From contig NZ_JAGQFP010000001.1 of NCBI RefSeq assembly GCF_019090095.1, positions 868,001 through 932,000 on the forward strand: a stretch of 64,000 nt of DNA, written 5' to 3'. The position numbers and the translations under genes are program-made. Shown in pieces: positions 40,146-48,183 of the stretch. This DNA comes from Stutzerimonas stutzeri. GTDB lineage: Bacteria > Pseudomonadota > Gammaproteobacteria > Pseudomonadales > Pseudomonadaceae. Within the stretch, counting starts at the first letter, position 1, and each line of letters begins with the position of its first letter. The notes under the pieces were generated by a model. The model was not told where the DNA came from and ran no database searches. It saw only the letters and a list, made by a program, of their open reading frames with translations.

Positions 40146-42560
40146 TTACCACTGATGGTTATATCCCAGTGTCAGCGTGGTGCCGGAACCTGGCAGGCGG
40201 CTGGTGTTGCTGCTGCTGCGCATCAGCTGGCTGTACAGCGGGTAGTAGTCACGGTTGAACAGGTTCTCGATGCCCAGGCTCAACTTGTCGGCGTTGCTCA
40301 GACGGTAGTCGCTGATCAGGTCCACCGTGGTGTAGCTGTCGACTTCGCGGCGGCCGAAACTGGCCACGCCATCCAGGCGGTAGTCCTCGCTGCCGACGTA
40401 GGTGACCTGCAGGCGGTTGCTCCAAGCCTCGCTCGGTTGATACTGGAGGTAGGCAGTCAGTTTCAGCGGAGGCACGCGGAAGCCGGTCATGTCCCGCCAA
40501 TCGCCGTTGTCCGGTTTTTCGCGACCCCTCATCCAGGTGAAAGTGCCACCCACGCCCCAGATGTCATCCAGGCTCAGCCACTCGGCGCTGCCTTCGACGC
40601 CGTAGATGCGCTCCTCGGTGCGGGTGAGGATTAGGCCGTTGTTGAAGCTCTGCACGTCGCCCAGCTTTGAGGTGGTGTAGAACAGAGCCAGCGAGGCCAG
40701 GGTTTGATCTCCGAGAGTACCGCGCCAGCCCAGCTCGTAGTTGTTGGTCTTCACCGGTTCCAGATCGGAGGAGTCGATGTCGAAGCCCCTACGTGCGTTG
40801 CGTACCTGAACGCCGATGTCCGGCAGCTGGAAGCCCTGGCTGAAGGCCGCATAGATCTCCTGGCTGGGAACCGGGGCGTACACCACGCCGAGGTTATACA
40901 GCAGGTCGTCGTAACGGGTCGTGCCGCCTTGCACGGTCGTCGGGCTGGCGTTGTGGATCTCGGAAAGCGGAACGAAATCGCCGAAATTGGCGGTGGCGTA
41001 CTCGTAACGCAGGCCGCCCTCGACGGACCACTGATCGTTGATGCGGTGCTGCAGTTGGGCAAAGGCGCCGCTGCTGAGGGTGGTCAGCTCCGGCATGTAG
41101 GTCATCTTACCGATCTTCTCGAAGTCGGTGCCCCCACTGGCGTCATAGATCGCCGGATCGAAGATGTCGAGCGGCATGTCGCTGCGCTCGTGGTTCAGAT
41201 CGCCACCCCAGACCAGCTCCGTCCTCTCGCCCAGCGGTGTGCGCAGGGTCAGGCGGCTGCCGAAGACTTCGCTGTTCTGCATTACTTGGTCGACGAAACG
41301 TCCACGAGTAGCCACGCCACGGGCATCGAAGGGGGTGAAGCGTGTGAAGTAGTCGCGGTAATAGAGCTGTCCCGACATACGGCTGCCGAGCAGGTCTTCA
41401 TGGCTATATTCTAGGTTCGCGATGGTGTTCTTGATCTGGTTCTGCTCGTCCAGGTTGAGACCTTTGAGCGCCTGCGCCGGTACCGTGCCTGCGGGTAGTT
41501 TGGCCACAGACGGGTCGGAGGTGTAGTCACTGTCCTGCTGGGCATCGTAGTGGCTGAGAGCGAGCTGGATGCGTTGGTTCTCATCGATGCGCAGGCCGAG
41601 CTTGCCGCCGATATTGAAGGCGTTGGAGTCGAACATGTCGCCTTGGCTGGGCTCTGGCGCAATGCGCTGGCCATCGGCGTCGAACGAGCTGCCGATATGC
41701 CGCGCGCCGAAGTCGAGCGCGTAGTCGAACTGGTCCAGGGAGCCGGACAGGCGATGTTGCAGCTGTCCGCCGAGGCTATCGTTGTCGAGTTGGGTCAGTG
41801 AAGAAGTGCCGGTTAGCGTGGTTTCGGCGCGCATTTCACCACCTGCAGGACGTGTGGTGATGTTGACGATGCCACCCGTGGCGCCAGCCCCATAGATCGC
41901 ACTGCTACCGTGAATTACCTCGACACGCTCAATCAGCGCCGCATCGATAGTCGCCAGGTTGCGCGAAGAGTCGCGGTTGGTGTTCAGCGGTACACCGTCG
42001 ACCAGGATTAGCATGGTGCGGCCGCGCAGGGTCTGGCCATAGTCGGTGACGGTGCGGCTGGAGTCCGACATACCGGGGATTATCTTGGCCAGCACCGTAG
42101 CCAAGCTACCGGAGGCCATGCGCAGCTTTTCCAACTGTTCGCGCTCGATGACGTCGACCTGACGTATCTGCTGTACCAGATCGCTGGTCGTACGTGATGA
42201 AGTCACTTCCATGGGCGCCAGTTCGACAGGGGCCGTAGCGATTTCCGGCTTGCGGCGCGGCACCACGATAAAGGTGTGTTCATCCTGTTGCTGCACGTCG
42301 AGGCCGCTGTCGTTGAGCAGGCGTTGCAGGGCTTCGCTGGTTGTCAGCCGACCGCGCAGGGCAGGCGACTGTTTGCCGAGGGTGATGTCGCTGGAAAACA
42401 GTACCTGGCTGTCAGACTGGGCTGCCAGTGCGTTCAGAGATTGTTCGAGAGGCGCCGCGGGCAGATCGAACTCGATTTCGCCAGCGGCCTGTGTCATCGA
42501 TGACAGGCCAAGCAGCAGGCTGCTAGCAAACAGGGTAAGGCGCCAGGTGGGGGTTTTCAC
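40146..42560 (-). CDS. TonB-dependent receptor with STN signalling domain (FecA-type)
   Basis: An 804-aa outer-membrane receptor. After a signal peptide ending near MTQAA comes the STN domain (about residues 30-105; IEFDLPAAPLEQSLNALAAQS, ITLGKQSPALRGRLTTSEALQRLL), which contacts the FecR-type regulator in the periplasm. The plug has LRGRTMLILVDGVPLN and VEVIHGSSAIYGAGATGGIVNI, and the barrel ends LTLGYNHQW. I use GTG at 42560, preceded by GGAG, because it gives a clean signal peptide; the frame is open to 42620. Ligand unknown: the plug also resembles receptors of the catecholate type. It is regulated with the adjacent fecR and fecI homologues. Confidence 0.88.
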   Translation of the reverse strand: MKTPTWRLTLFASSLLLGLSSMTQAAGEIEFDLPAAPLEQSLNALAAQSDSQVLFSSDITLGKQSPALRGRLTTSEALQRLLNDSGLDVQQQDEHTFIVVPRRKPEIATAPVELAPMEVTSSRTTSDLVQQIRQVDVIEREQLEKLRMASGSLATVLAKIIPGMSDSSRTVTDYGQTLRGRTMLILVDGVPLNTNRDSSRNLATIDAALIERVEVIHGSSAIYGAGATGGIVNITTRPAGGEMRAETTLTGTSSLTQLDNDSLGGQLQHRLSGSLDQFDYALDFGARHIGSSFDADGQRIAPEPSQGDMFDSNAFNIGGKLGLRIDENQRIQLALSHYDAQQDSDYTSDPSVAKLPAGTVPAQALKGLNLDEQNQIKNTIANLEYSHEDLLGSRMSGQLYYRDYFTRFTPFDARGVATRGRFVDQVMQNSEVFGSRLTLRTPLGERTELVWGGDLNHERSDMPLDIFDPAIYDASGGTDFEKIGKMTYMPELTTLSSGAFAQLQHRINDQWSVEGGLRYEYATANFGDFVPLSEIHNASPTTVQGGTTRYDDLLYNLGVVYAPVPSQEIYAAFSQGFQLPDIGVQVRNARRGFDIDSSDLEPVKTNNYELGWRGTLGDQTLASLALFYTTSKLGDVQSFNNGLILTRTEERIYGVEGSAEWLSLDDIWGVGGTFTWMRGREKPDNGDWRDMTGFRVPPLKLTAYLQYQPSEAWSNRLQVTYVGSEDYRLDGVASFGRREVDSYTTVDLISDYRLSNADKLSLGIENLFNRDYYPLYSQLMRSSSNTSRLPGSGTTLTLGYNHQW

Positions 42561-42639
42561 TGATAGAGCTCCGGGAAAATATGAGGTGTTCCTGGAGATA
42601 GCCGCCACAGCAGCACGCAAACCCTACCTCACGATGAAA

Positions 42640-43461
42640 TTATTTTTTCGTAGCCCGTCGGCTCAGGCTCAAAGAGCCGTCGTCAGCAGTGTGCAGTTCC
42701 ACCGGAAGTATCTTCGGCAGCAAGGTCAACAAGGCATCCAGATTGGCGCTGCGAAAGGCGCCGGATACAGGCAGCTGTGCCAGATCCGGGCTGTTGAGGC
42801 GCACGACAGTGTTCTGTTGGCGCTGGAGCGTGTCGAGCACCTCGACCAGCGGAGTGCGATCAAATACCACGCGGCCTTTGATCCAACCGTTCAAAGCCTT
42901 GACATCGACCTGCGTCGGATTGCCTAGCTGGCCGTTGTGCACCAGAACCTGCTGGCCGGGCGTGAGCAGCAGCTCATCCGTCCGGCTGCGTACACCGACC
43001 TTGCCTTCCTCGACGGTCACACGCACATCGTCTGCCAGGCGGCTGACGTTGTAGCGGGTACCGACCACGGTGATCTCGGTCGAGCCGGCCTGTGTGCGGA
43101 AAGGACGGTAGGTGGCAGGGGCGACATCGAACAGTGCCTGCCCCGCCAGCAACTCGACGCGACGGCTGCGCAGGTGCCAGCTGACGTTGACCTGGCTGGC
43201 ACCATCGAGGGTGAAGGTGCTGCCGTCAACCAGGGCGATGCTCTGCACCTGGCCCGGTGCACTGCGATAGTGCTCGCTGCGATAGGCTGGGTCGAGCCAG
43301 ACCAGCCCCAGGACTATCGCGCCGATCACCAACCCAAGCATGGCGGGACGTTTCCGGGATTTCTTGACAGGCAACGGCAGGGGGAAACGCCGCTTCAGCT
43401 CCTCGCGATGGCGCGCGAGCGCGTCGTCTGTAGAGTTGTGCTCGTCAGCGGGGCGATTCAT
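42640..43461 (-). CDS. FecR-type anti-sigma/signal transducer
   Basis: A 273-aa single-pass inner-membrane protein. A short cytoplasmic N-domain (residues 1-38) is followed by one helix (about 39-58, MLGLVIGAIVLGLVWL) and a periplasmic FecR domain with SIALVDGSTFTLDGASQVNV and VGTRYNVSRLADDVRVTVEEG. The C-terminal STN-interacting part ends at LSLSRRATKK. The N-terminal domain is shorter than in classical FecR. It passes the signal from the STN receptor to the sigma factor. ATG at 43461 overlaps the sigma factor stop (ATGA). Confidence 0.9.
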   Translation of the reverse strand: MNRPADEHNSTDDALARHREELKRRFPLPLPVKKSRKRPAMLGLVIGAIVLGLVWLDPAYRSEHYRSAPGQVQSIALVDGSTFTLDGASQVNVSWHLRSRRVELLAGQALFDVAPATYRPFRTQAGSTEITVVGTRYNVSRLADDVRVTVEEGKVGVRSRTDELLLTPGQQVLVHNGQLGNPTQVDVKALNGWIKGRVVFDRTPLVEVLDTLQRQQNTVVRLNSPDLAQLPVSGAFRSANLDALLTLLPKILPVELHTADDGSLSLSRRATKK

Positions 43462-44042
43462 ACGGAGGCCTTCTGATAGCCCAGGCGGGCCAGGCACTTG
43501 GCCATGCCGACCTTGAGGTGTTTTTCCACGGTCTTTACCGAAATTCCTAGTCTTTCGGCAACCTGCTGCTGCGGCAGCTCATAAATCTTGTGCATGACGA
43601 AAACTTGCTGGCAGCGTGCTGGTAGCTCGGCGATAGCGGCGCATAGGCGGTCCAATTCGTCAGCGGCAGCACGCTGGCGCTCCAGGCACGGGGCATTACA
43701 GAGAACCTCGTTCAGGTCGACCTGGTCGTCCACCCAGGCTTGCCTGCGGCGCTCGCTGCGGTAGTGGCTGATAGCGCGATCATGAGTGATCTTGTGCAGC
43801 AGCGCCAAGGGCACACGTACAGCTTCTTTTTCGGGCGACTCCAGCAGATGCACACAAACTTCGTGTACCACCTCGCGCGCCGCCTGGCGGTCGCCGAAAC
43901 GACGACGAACAGAATCAACCAGCTCATCATAATGACGGGTTAGGGTCGTAATCAGAGACTGTTTGGCCGAGGCGTAAGGCAATTTTGTGCGCGGTACGTA
44001 TTGGATGGCATGCAAATATAAATGAGAACTAGTGGCATTCAA
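43458..44042 (-). CDS. FecI-family ECF sigma factor
   Basis: A protein of up to 194 aa with sigma region 2 (LTRHYDELVDSVRRRFGDRQAAREVVHEV) and region 4 (LPARCQQVFVMHKIYELPQQQVAERLGISVKTVEKHL). It should direct transcription of the STN receptor gene when the ligand binds. No ATG exists in the correct frame near the N-terminus. The longest frame opens with TTG at 44042, and another TTG at 43982 is nearer the conserved part. The true start is therefore uncertain. An AAATGAGAA run near 44020 is a possible Fur site that would overlap the longer form. Confidence 0.85.
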   Translation of the reverse strand: MNATSSHLYLHAIQYVPRTKLPYASAKQSLITTLTRHYDELVDSVRRRFGDRQAAREVVHEVCVHLLESPEKEAVRVPLALLHKITHDRAISHYRSERRRQAWVDDQVDLNEVLCNAPCLERQRAAADELDRLCAAIAELPARCQQVFVMHKIYELPQQQVAERLGISVKTVEKHLKVGMAKCLARLGYQKASV

Positions 44043-44239
44043 AGATCACTAACAAACAGAGTGGGCACGCCAAAGCGGCACGACAGCCTTAGCGATCGAG
44101 GAGAACCGGTTCCAGTGAAGAACGGCCTGGCATTCTTTTCCCAGCCTCGCGGCCAGGGAAAGCGGTCACGCGAAGTGACTGACGAAGTTTGGACATGCTG
44201 GGATGCATGCCAGATGACAGTGAACGAATGTCGCAACGT
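44043..44239. other. promoter region of the sigma factor gene, otherwise empty
   Basis: No coding frame with support crosses this segment. It should contain the fecI promoter on the minus strand and marks the left edge of a patchwork of gene fragments ahead of the integrase. Confidence 0.5.
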
Positions 44240-44377
44240 TTAACGCCAGGCGACCTGTCCATCGTCAGGTTCGATCTGCGACGCGTGGTCCTCGTCGGTG
44301 ATTATCACCAGCAAGTACTGGTCAGCATCTTTATCGTAACGCTCCAAGCCATCGCGGTCGGCGTCGGGCTTACTCAT
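44240..44377 (-). CDS. short acidic ORF, 45 aa, unknown
   Basis: ATG at 44377 opens a 45-residue frame rich in Asp and Glu (KDADQYLLVIITDEDH), which looks more protein-like than a random shadow because the hydrophobic core and acidic surface are well separated. The frame stays open further upstream in Arg/Pro-rich sequence, which is not convincing. No family recognised. It could be a decayed fragment like its neighbours. Confidence 0.3.
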   Translation of the reverse strand: MSKPDADRDGLERYDKDADQYLLVIITDEDHASQIEPDDGQVAWR

Positions 44378-44403
44378 CTGTGTCCGCTGCTCAATAGCAA
44401 AAA

Positions 44404-44475
44404 TTGGATGGCGGGCGCAAGTGGGGATTGGCTTACATGTTCCAGATGATGAACGAGGCGCGCATCGGTGTTGGT
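44404..44475 (+). pseudogene. acyl-CoA dehydrogenase fragment
   Basis: About 20 residues read WGLAYMFQMMNEARIGVGLGA, which is the conserved GLxYMFxMMNEARIGVGxGA segment of acyl-CoA dehydrogenases with a broad substrate range. The frame breaks right after it, and nothing of the rest of the enzyme is present. It is a remnant in a mosaic stretch. Confidence 0.55.
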
Positions 44476-44491
44476 CTGGGGGCCTCATGCC

Positions 44492-44575
44492 TCGACTGGC
44501 ATCAAGTCCGACTTGCCAGGCGATGTGATCGCCACCGTAACCAAGCCGGTCTACGACAGCGCGACCGGAGCACAT
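44492..44575 (+). pseudogene. TrbI/VirB10 conjugation protein fragment
   Basis: In a second frame the sequence reads TGIKSDLPGDVIATVTKPVYDSATG, which matches the TrbI/VirB10 C-terminal region (xGxxSDLPGxIxAxVTxxVYDSxTG, normally followed by LLIPQG). The downstream part is missing and replaced. It is a small relic of a type IV secretion gene, suggesting that a conjugative element once lay here. Confidence 0.5.
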
Positions 44576-44622
44576 GCGCGGGGGGAAGATCAGCCCTGCA
44601 GTAGGCGCCGTGGAGGACAACC

Positions 44623-45873
44623 ATGGCGAGAAAACAAATCATGGGCCTGTACCTACGGAACGGGATCTGGCACATCGACAAGATCTTCAGAGGTCAGCGC
44701 CTTTATGAAAGCACTGGATCAGACGATCGGAAGGAGGCGGAGCAGTACCTGATTCATCGGCTCGAGAAGCTACGCGAGCAACGGATCTACGGCGTACGAC
44801 AGGTGAGAACCTGGAGGGAAGCGGCGACCCGTTACCTCGTCGAATTCAAGGACCACCCGTCGATAGCTCTCACCGCGTTCTACCTCGAACAGCTGGATAG
44901 CTACCTCGGCGATTTGCCCATCGACCATGTCGACGACGAGTCGCTGGCTCCATACATTCGGGACCGGCTGGCTGGGCGACTGCGAGGGCAACCGGTAAAG
45001 CGTTTGCGGCCCGTATCACCGCGGACAATCAATATCGCGTTGGAACGAGTCATCCGCGTCCTGAATCTTTGCGCACGAAAGTGGCGCGATGAAGCGAGGC
45101 GTCCCTGGCTCGATACAGTCCCGATGATCACGCGGCTGGACCTGAGGCGCTCGACGCGTCAGCCCCATCCGCTATCGTGGGAGGAGCAGAGCCTGCTGTT
45201 TGCAGAGCTGCCCGATCACCTGAAGAGGATGGCGCTCTACAAGGTCAATAGCGGCTCACGGGAACAGGAAGTGGTCAAGTTACGCTGGGATTGGGAAATT
45301 CCGGTACCGGAGCTCGGAACGAGCGTTTTCCTCATTCCTGCCGATTTCGGCGGGCGACACGACAATGCGGGCGTCAAGAACGGCGACGAGCGACTGATCG
45401 TGTTGAACCGGGTCGCCAAGTCGGTGATCGAGGGGCAGCGAGGATTGGACCCACAATGGGTGTTTCCCTATGGCCAGCCCGACAGGGATGGCAACGCCAC
45501 CCCGATGCACCGAATGAACGACTCGGCATGGCGAAAGGCAAGGAAACGGGCGGCCGCGATGTACGAGCAGCGCTTCGGGCGAACGGCGCCGGCGGGTTTC
45601 GCTTCGATCCGCGTGCATGACCTAAAGCATACGTTCGGCCGCAGGCTCCGCGCCGCAGGCGTGACGGAGGAAGACAGAAAGGTCCTGTTGGGCCACAAGA
45701 ACGGTAGCATCACCAGTCACTACTCGGCGGCGGAGCTGGGAAAACTGATCGATGAGGCCAACAAGATATCGGCGACGGACTCGCGACGGCCGGCGCTGAC
45801 GATACTGAGGAGGAGGCAGGATGAAAAAAGTTCCGCAAAAGTCCCACAACGAAAAAGGCCAGCTCATTTCTGA
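44623..45873 (+). CDS. phage/island-type tyrosine recombinase (integrase)
   Basis: A 416-aa site-specific recombinase. Residues 1-80 resemble the arm-binding domain (YLRNGIWHIDKIFRGQRLYESTGSDD), followed by a SAM-like core-binding domain and the catalytic domain. Catalytic residues: Arg in NSGSREQEVVKLRW (about residue 208), HDLKHTFGRRL (about 328) and LLGHKNGSITSHYS, whose final Tyr (about 365) is the nucleophile. It should integrate and excise the element at the adjacent tRNA-Pro sequence. The last codons overlap a hairpin that acts on the opposite strand. Confidence 0.93.
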   Translation: MARKQIMGLYLRNGIWHIDKIFRGQRLYESTGSDDRKEAEQYLIHRLEKLREQRIYGVRQVRTWREAATRYLVEFKDHPSIALTAFYLEQLDSYLGDLPIDHVDDESLAPYIRDRLAGRLRGQPVKRLRPVSPRTINIALERVIRVLNLCARKWRDEARRPWLDTVPMITRLDLRRSTRQPHPLSWEEQSLLFAELPDHLKRMALYKVNSGSREQEVVKLRWDWEIPVPELGTSVFLIPADFGGRHDNAGVKNGDERLIVLNRVAKSVIEGQRGLDPQWVFPYGQPDRDGNATPMHRMNDSAWRKARKRAAAMYEQRFGRTAPAGFASIRVHDLKHTFGRRLRAAGVTEEDRKVLLGHKNGSITSHYSAAELGKLIDEANKISATDSRRPALTILRRRQDEKSSAKVPQRKRPAHF

Positions 45874-45881
45874 ACTGGCCT
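45851..45881 (-). terminator. minus-strand intrinsic terminator over the integrase stop
   Basis: AGGCCAG (45856-45862) pairs with CTGGCCT (45875-45881), with a further three pairs inside. Read on the minus strand the stem is followed by five T (45855-45851). It lies 17 bases past the 3' end of the tRNA-Pro fragment, the place where a tRNA gene's own terminator would stand, and covers the integrase stop codon. Confidence 0.75.
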
Positions 45882-45897
45882 AGATCGTGGAGTTATT

Positions 45898-45944
45898 TGG
45901 TCGGGACGGAGTGATTCGAACACTCTACCCCTTGCACCCCATGC
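45898..45944 (-). repeat. 3' fragment of tRNA-Pro(GGG), probable attachment site core
   Basis: The minus strand reads as the 3' half of a tRNA: anticodon loop ATGGGGT (anticodon GGG), the descending stem GCAAG, a perfect T-arm GAGTG-TTCGAAT-CACTC, and an acceptor end CGTCCCGA-CCA. The 5' half is missing: upstream the sequence (GACCTCCGGC) no longer pairs with the anticodon stem. It is not a functional tRNA. It fits the core of an att site for an element that inserts in the 3' end of tRNA-Pro. Confidence 0.8.
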
Positions 45945-46156
45945 CGGAGGTCGACATTATAAGTCATTGATTTTAATGGGATATTTTTGAGCGCTCGCTG
46001 CAGCCAATGCTCTACGCTATCCGACGGTTTTCAACGATTCCCCGCAAAAGTCCCTGAGTGATCGAATAACCGCTAGTCGAGGCAACATTGTGACTCCGCC
46101 CCGGCGGATGCCTTACAAACGACGGAGGCAGATTATTCGCCCCCTCTCCAACGCCG

Positions 46157-46639
46157 CTAACCGGAGGTTGCGACCTGGAGAAGGAATCCGACGCACCCAA
46201 GCAGAAGGCCGATCACCTTGGCTGTAAGGTGCGTGTGCCCTGGATCAATCGCATGCGCAAAGTGCCGGTCGAGTCTCTCTAGTAAGATCTCATGATCCCA
46301 CATCACCTGAACGCTCTGGCGCGAACGCGGAGTTAACCGAGCCAGGCAGAAATCTCGGCGTGCGGCATCTCTAAGTTGAGCGTGCTCCGCAATTCTTCGG
46401 CGCAACAAAGGGCCGCGGAGAAAGTCAATAGCCAGATAAAGCCCGCCGATCAGAACGCAGTACGCGCCGAACACCTGAAGAGGGAGTTTCTCTCCGACAG
46501 TTTGTAACTCAAAAAAATTGAGCATCCCCGGAGAATGCCACGAAGCAATTACGCCCATTCCAACAGCAACTACAGCAAAGACAACTTCCCGAGTGGGAGT
46601 TGGCACGTTGAAGCGTGCCTCCAACTCAAACGTTTCCAT
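46157..46639 (-). CDS. unknown small membrane protein, third gene of the DGQHR-1 operon
   Basis: A 160-aa protein I do not recognise. There are three hydrophobic segments, at about residues 17-36 (VVFAVVAVGMGVIASW), 52-74 (LQVFGAYCVLIGGLYLAIDF) and 138-158 (AKVIGLLLGCVGFLLQVA). A charged cytoplasmic or periplasmic loop of about 60 residues, rich in Arg, His and Glu, lies between the second and third. It starts three bases after the stop of the preceding gene and is cotranscribed with it and with a DpdB-like gene. That context suggests a membrane partner, possibly an effector, of a nucleic-acid-linked defence function. This is inference only. Confidence 0.7.
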   Translation of the reverse strand: METFELEARFNVPTPTREVVFAVVAVGMGVIASWHSPGMLNFFELQTVGEKLPLQVFGAYCVLIGGLYLAIDFLRGPLLRRRIAEHAQLRDAARRDFCLARLTPRSRQSVQVMWDHEILLERLDRHFAHAIDPGHTHLTAKVIGLLLGCVGFLLQVATSG

Positions 46640-46642
46640 CCT

Positions 46643-47092
46643 TCACATACCCGCCATGGAGAAAAGACGCTCCCATTCAGCAACGTCATCACTTAGCATT
46701 TTGAACAGGAAATTCACAACTTTATCCCTACCTTCCCCCAGGGAGACCGTGAATGTCGCCACAGATAGAACCATAGCACTTGCAACTTTCAGGCTATTCA
46801 TAGTTCGAGTCACGCCAGAAATCCTATCAAATAGCGATAGCATTTCATCCTGAGAGAACTCCAAAGAATTGACTATATGACTCTCTGGGTCATTCATTAA
46901 AATATAGGCTCGCGTGCGCAAACCATAGACCTCCATCAAGACACCATATCCACTACCGGCAAAGGCTCTGTCATTTTCAGAGATATTGTGCAATGCCGCC
47001 TGAAAGACGCCAACCAACTCTAGTAATCGGGACGAAAATTCTTTAACCGAACCTGCATTAGCCAATGCAGGAAAAAACTCTTGATCGGACAT
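46643..47092 (-). CDS. unknown soluble protein, second gene of the DGQHR-1 operon
   Basis: A 149-aa mostly helical protein of no recognised family. It has a moderately hydrophobic stretch near residues 105-125 (LKVASAMVLSVATFTVSL) that may be buried or pack on a membrane. I chose ATG at 47092 because GAGG lies eight bases upstream; a GTG three codons earlier also exists. It follows the DGQHR-1 gene by 14 bases and precedes the membrane protein gene by three, so the three form one transcription unit. Base composition is clearly lower in G+C than the core genes. Confidence 0.65.
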   Translation of the reverse strand: MSDQEFFPALANAGSVKEFSSRLLELVGVFQAALHNISENDRAFAGSGYGVLMEVYGLRTRAYILMNDPESHIVNSLEFSQDEMLSLFDRISGVTRTMNSLKVASAMVLSVATFTVSLGEGRDKVVNFLFKMLSDDVAEWERLFSMAGM

Positions 47093-47106
47093 AGCGAACA
47101 CCTCAA

Positions 47107-48183
47107 CTAAGCATCACAGACCGTAACTGTTTTCGCACAAAAAAGATCTCTACGGAGAAGCCTTGTCAAATAGTCTGAAAGAACATGTATATCACCATGC
47201 AGATTCTGAATTGCATTCCATGGCCTTGCGCCACCCTGGAAACTCCAATCCCCCTGCCCTGCAGTCCAAGCCGTCCTGCCCTCAAGCCTCTTCAAACCAA
47301 GCTTAAACAACGGAGCTAACGGCCTCTCTGTTGCGCATAATTGATCCATCACATATCCCATAGAGATAATTCCGGCGCTATGGACTAAGCGAGATGTTCT
47401 AGGAGTATGCCCAACCCACGCAGATCTAAAAACGTCCTGCACGGCAGAGAAAAATTCACTTATGGCGATAAAACACTTCTCCTCACCATCTTCACCCTCA
47501 ATCACTTCGCGACAGTAGCCGTCTGAAAGCGAGTTCATTACCATCTTCTGAAGCGCAGTATCGCCGATGACCCCCGCAGGATTCGTATGTTGCTTTATCT
47601 GCCCCTGTAACGACGACCGAGAGTCAAAATTGAGTAACTCGACGACTCGCGCAGCTTGTGCACGTGAGGTCATGCGTTTTGGCAGACCATCAACAGCGGG
47701 TAGCAATTCATAGATAAGTGATTTGGGTAAAGGACTAGTGTTATTAACCAGAATAAACTGCCTACGCAATTCCTCAGGAGTGTCACAGATCAGTGCTGAT
47801 ACCAACAACTGGAAATCACGCCCTGGCAAACCAGCCATTGCGGACAAACGTTGCTGGCCATCCACGACAAACCCAACAGGGCCTTGCGAGACATCCACTT
47901 CAATCTCAACGCATGCCCCAGCCTCGTTCGTAACCCGAACCCCATCGGTAAAGGCCAGGACGATGGCGTTTGGCATCACGGAATCGGGCCTCTCCAGATA
48001 GTCTCGTATCTCTCTAATGTGCCTCGAGACCAACGGTCGCTGGAACCCGGATAGGCGTCCGCTTTCATCTCGCTTTACGCGATCGATAGAAGCGATTGCC
48101 ATGATTTGCTCGGCAGTCGCTGCAAACGAAAAAACCTGGTGGGTGGAGCTTTGGTGGGCCCGAATCGCGGCAAACCTGAGCAA
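47107..48183 (-). CDS. DGQHR-domain protein 1 (DpdB/DndB-like)
   Basis: A 358-aa protein of the DGQHR family, related to the ParB-like DndB/DpdB proteins. The signature appears as [10 protein letters not shown] near residue 110, with [21 protein letters not shown] about 40 residues later. It is closely related to the 51702-52775 gene over its whole length: shared GFQRxxVxxHIx[18 protein letters not shown] and KQHTNPxG segments. In Salmonella Montevideo the single DpdB is an ATPase needed with DpdA to insert preQ0 into DNA. TTG at 48183 is used as the start because GAGGG precedes it and the paralog's start lines up there. It is divergent from the main dpd operon and heads a separate three-gene operon. 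Confidence 0.85.
   Translation of the reverse strand: MLRFAAIRAHQSSTHQVFSFAATAEQIMAIASIDRVKRDESGRLSGFQRPLVSRHIREIRDYLERPDSVMPNAIVLAFTDGVRVTNEAGACVEIEVDVSQGPVGFVVDGQQRLSAMAGLPGRDFQLLVSALICDTPEELRRQFILVNNTSPLPKSLIYELLPAVDGLPKRMTSRAQAARVVELLNFDSRSSLQGQIKQHTNPAGVIGDTALQKMVMNSLSDGYCREVIEGEDGEEKCFIAISEFFSAVQDVFRSAWVGHTPRTSRLVHSAGIISMGYVMDQLCATERPLAPLFKLGLKRLEGRTAWTAGQGDWSFQGGARPWNAIQNLHGDIHVLSDYLTRLLRRDLFCAKTVTVCDA

Noticed and set aside
45898..45944. A functional tRNA-Pro gene
   Set aside because: Only the 3' part is present; the D-arm, 5' acceptor strand and half of the anticodon stem are absent.
46012..46200. 62-aa minus-strand frame after the att fragment
   Set aside because: It overlaps the end of the membrane protein gene and has no supporting start or motif.
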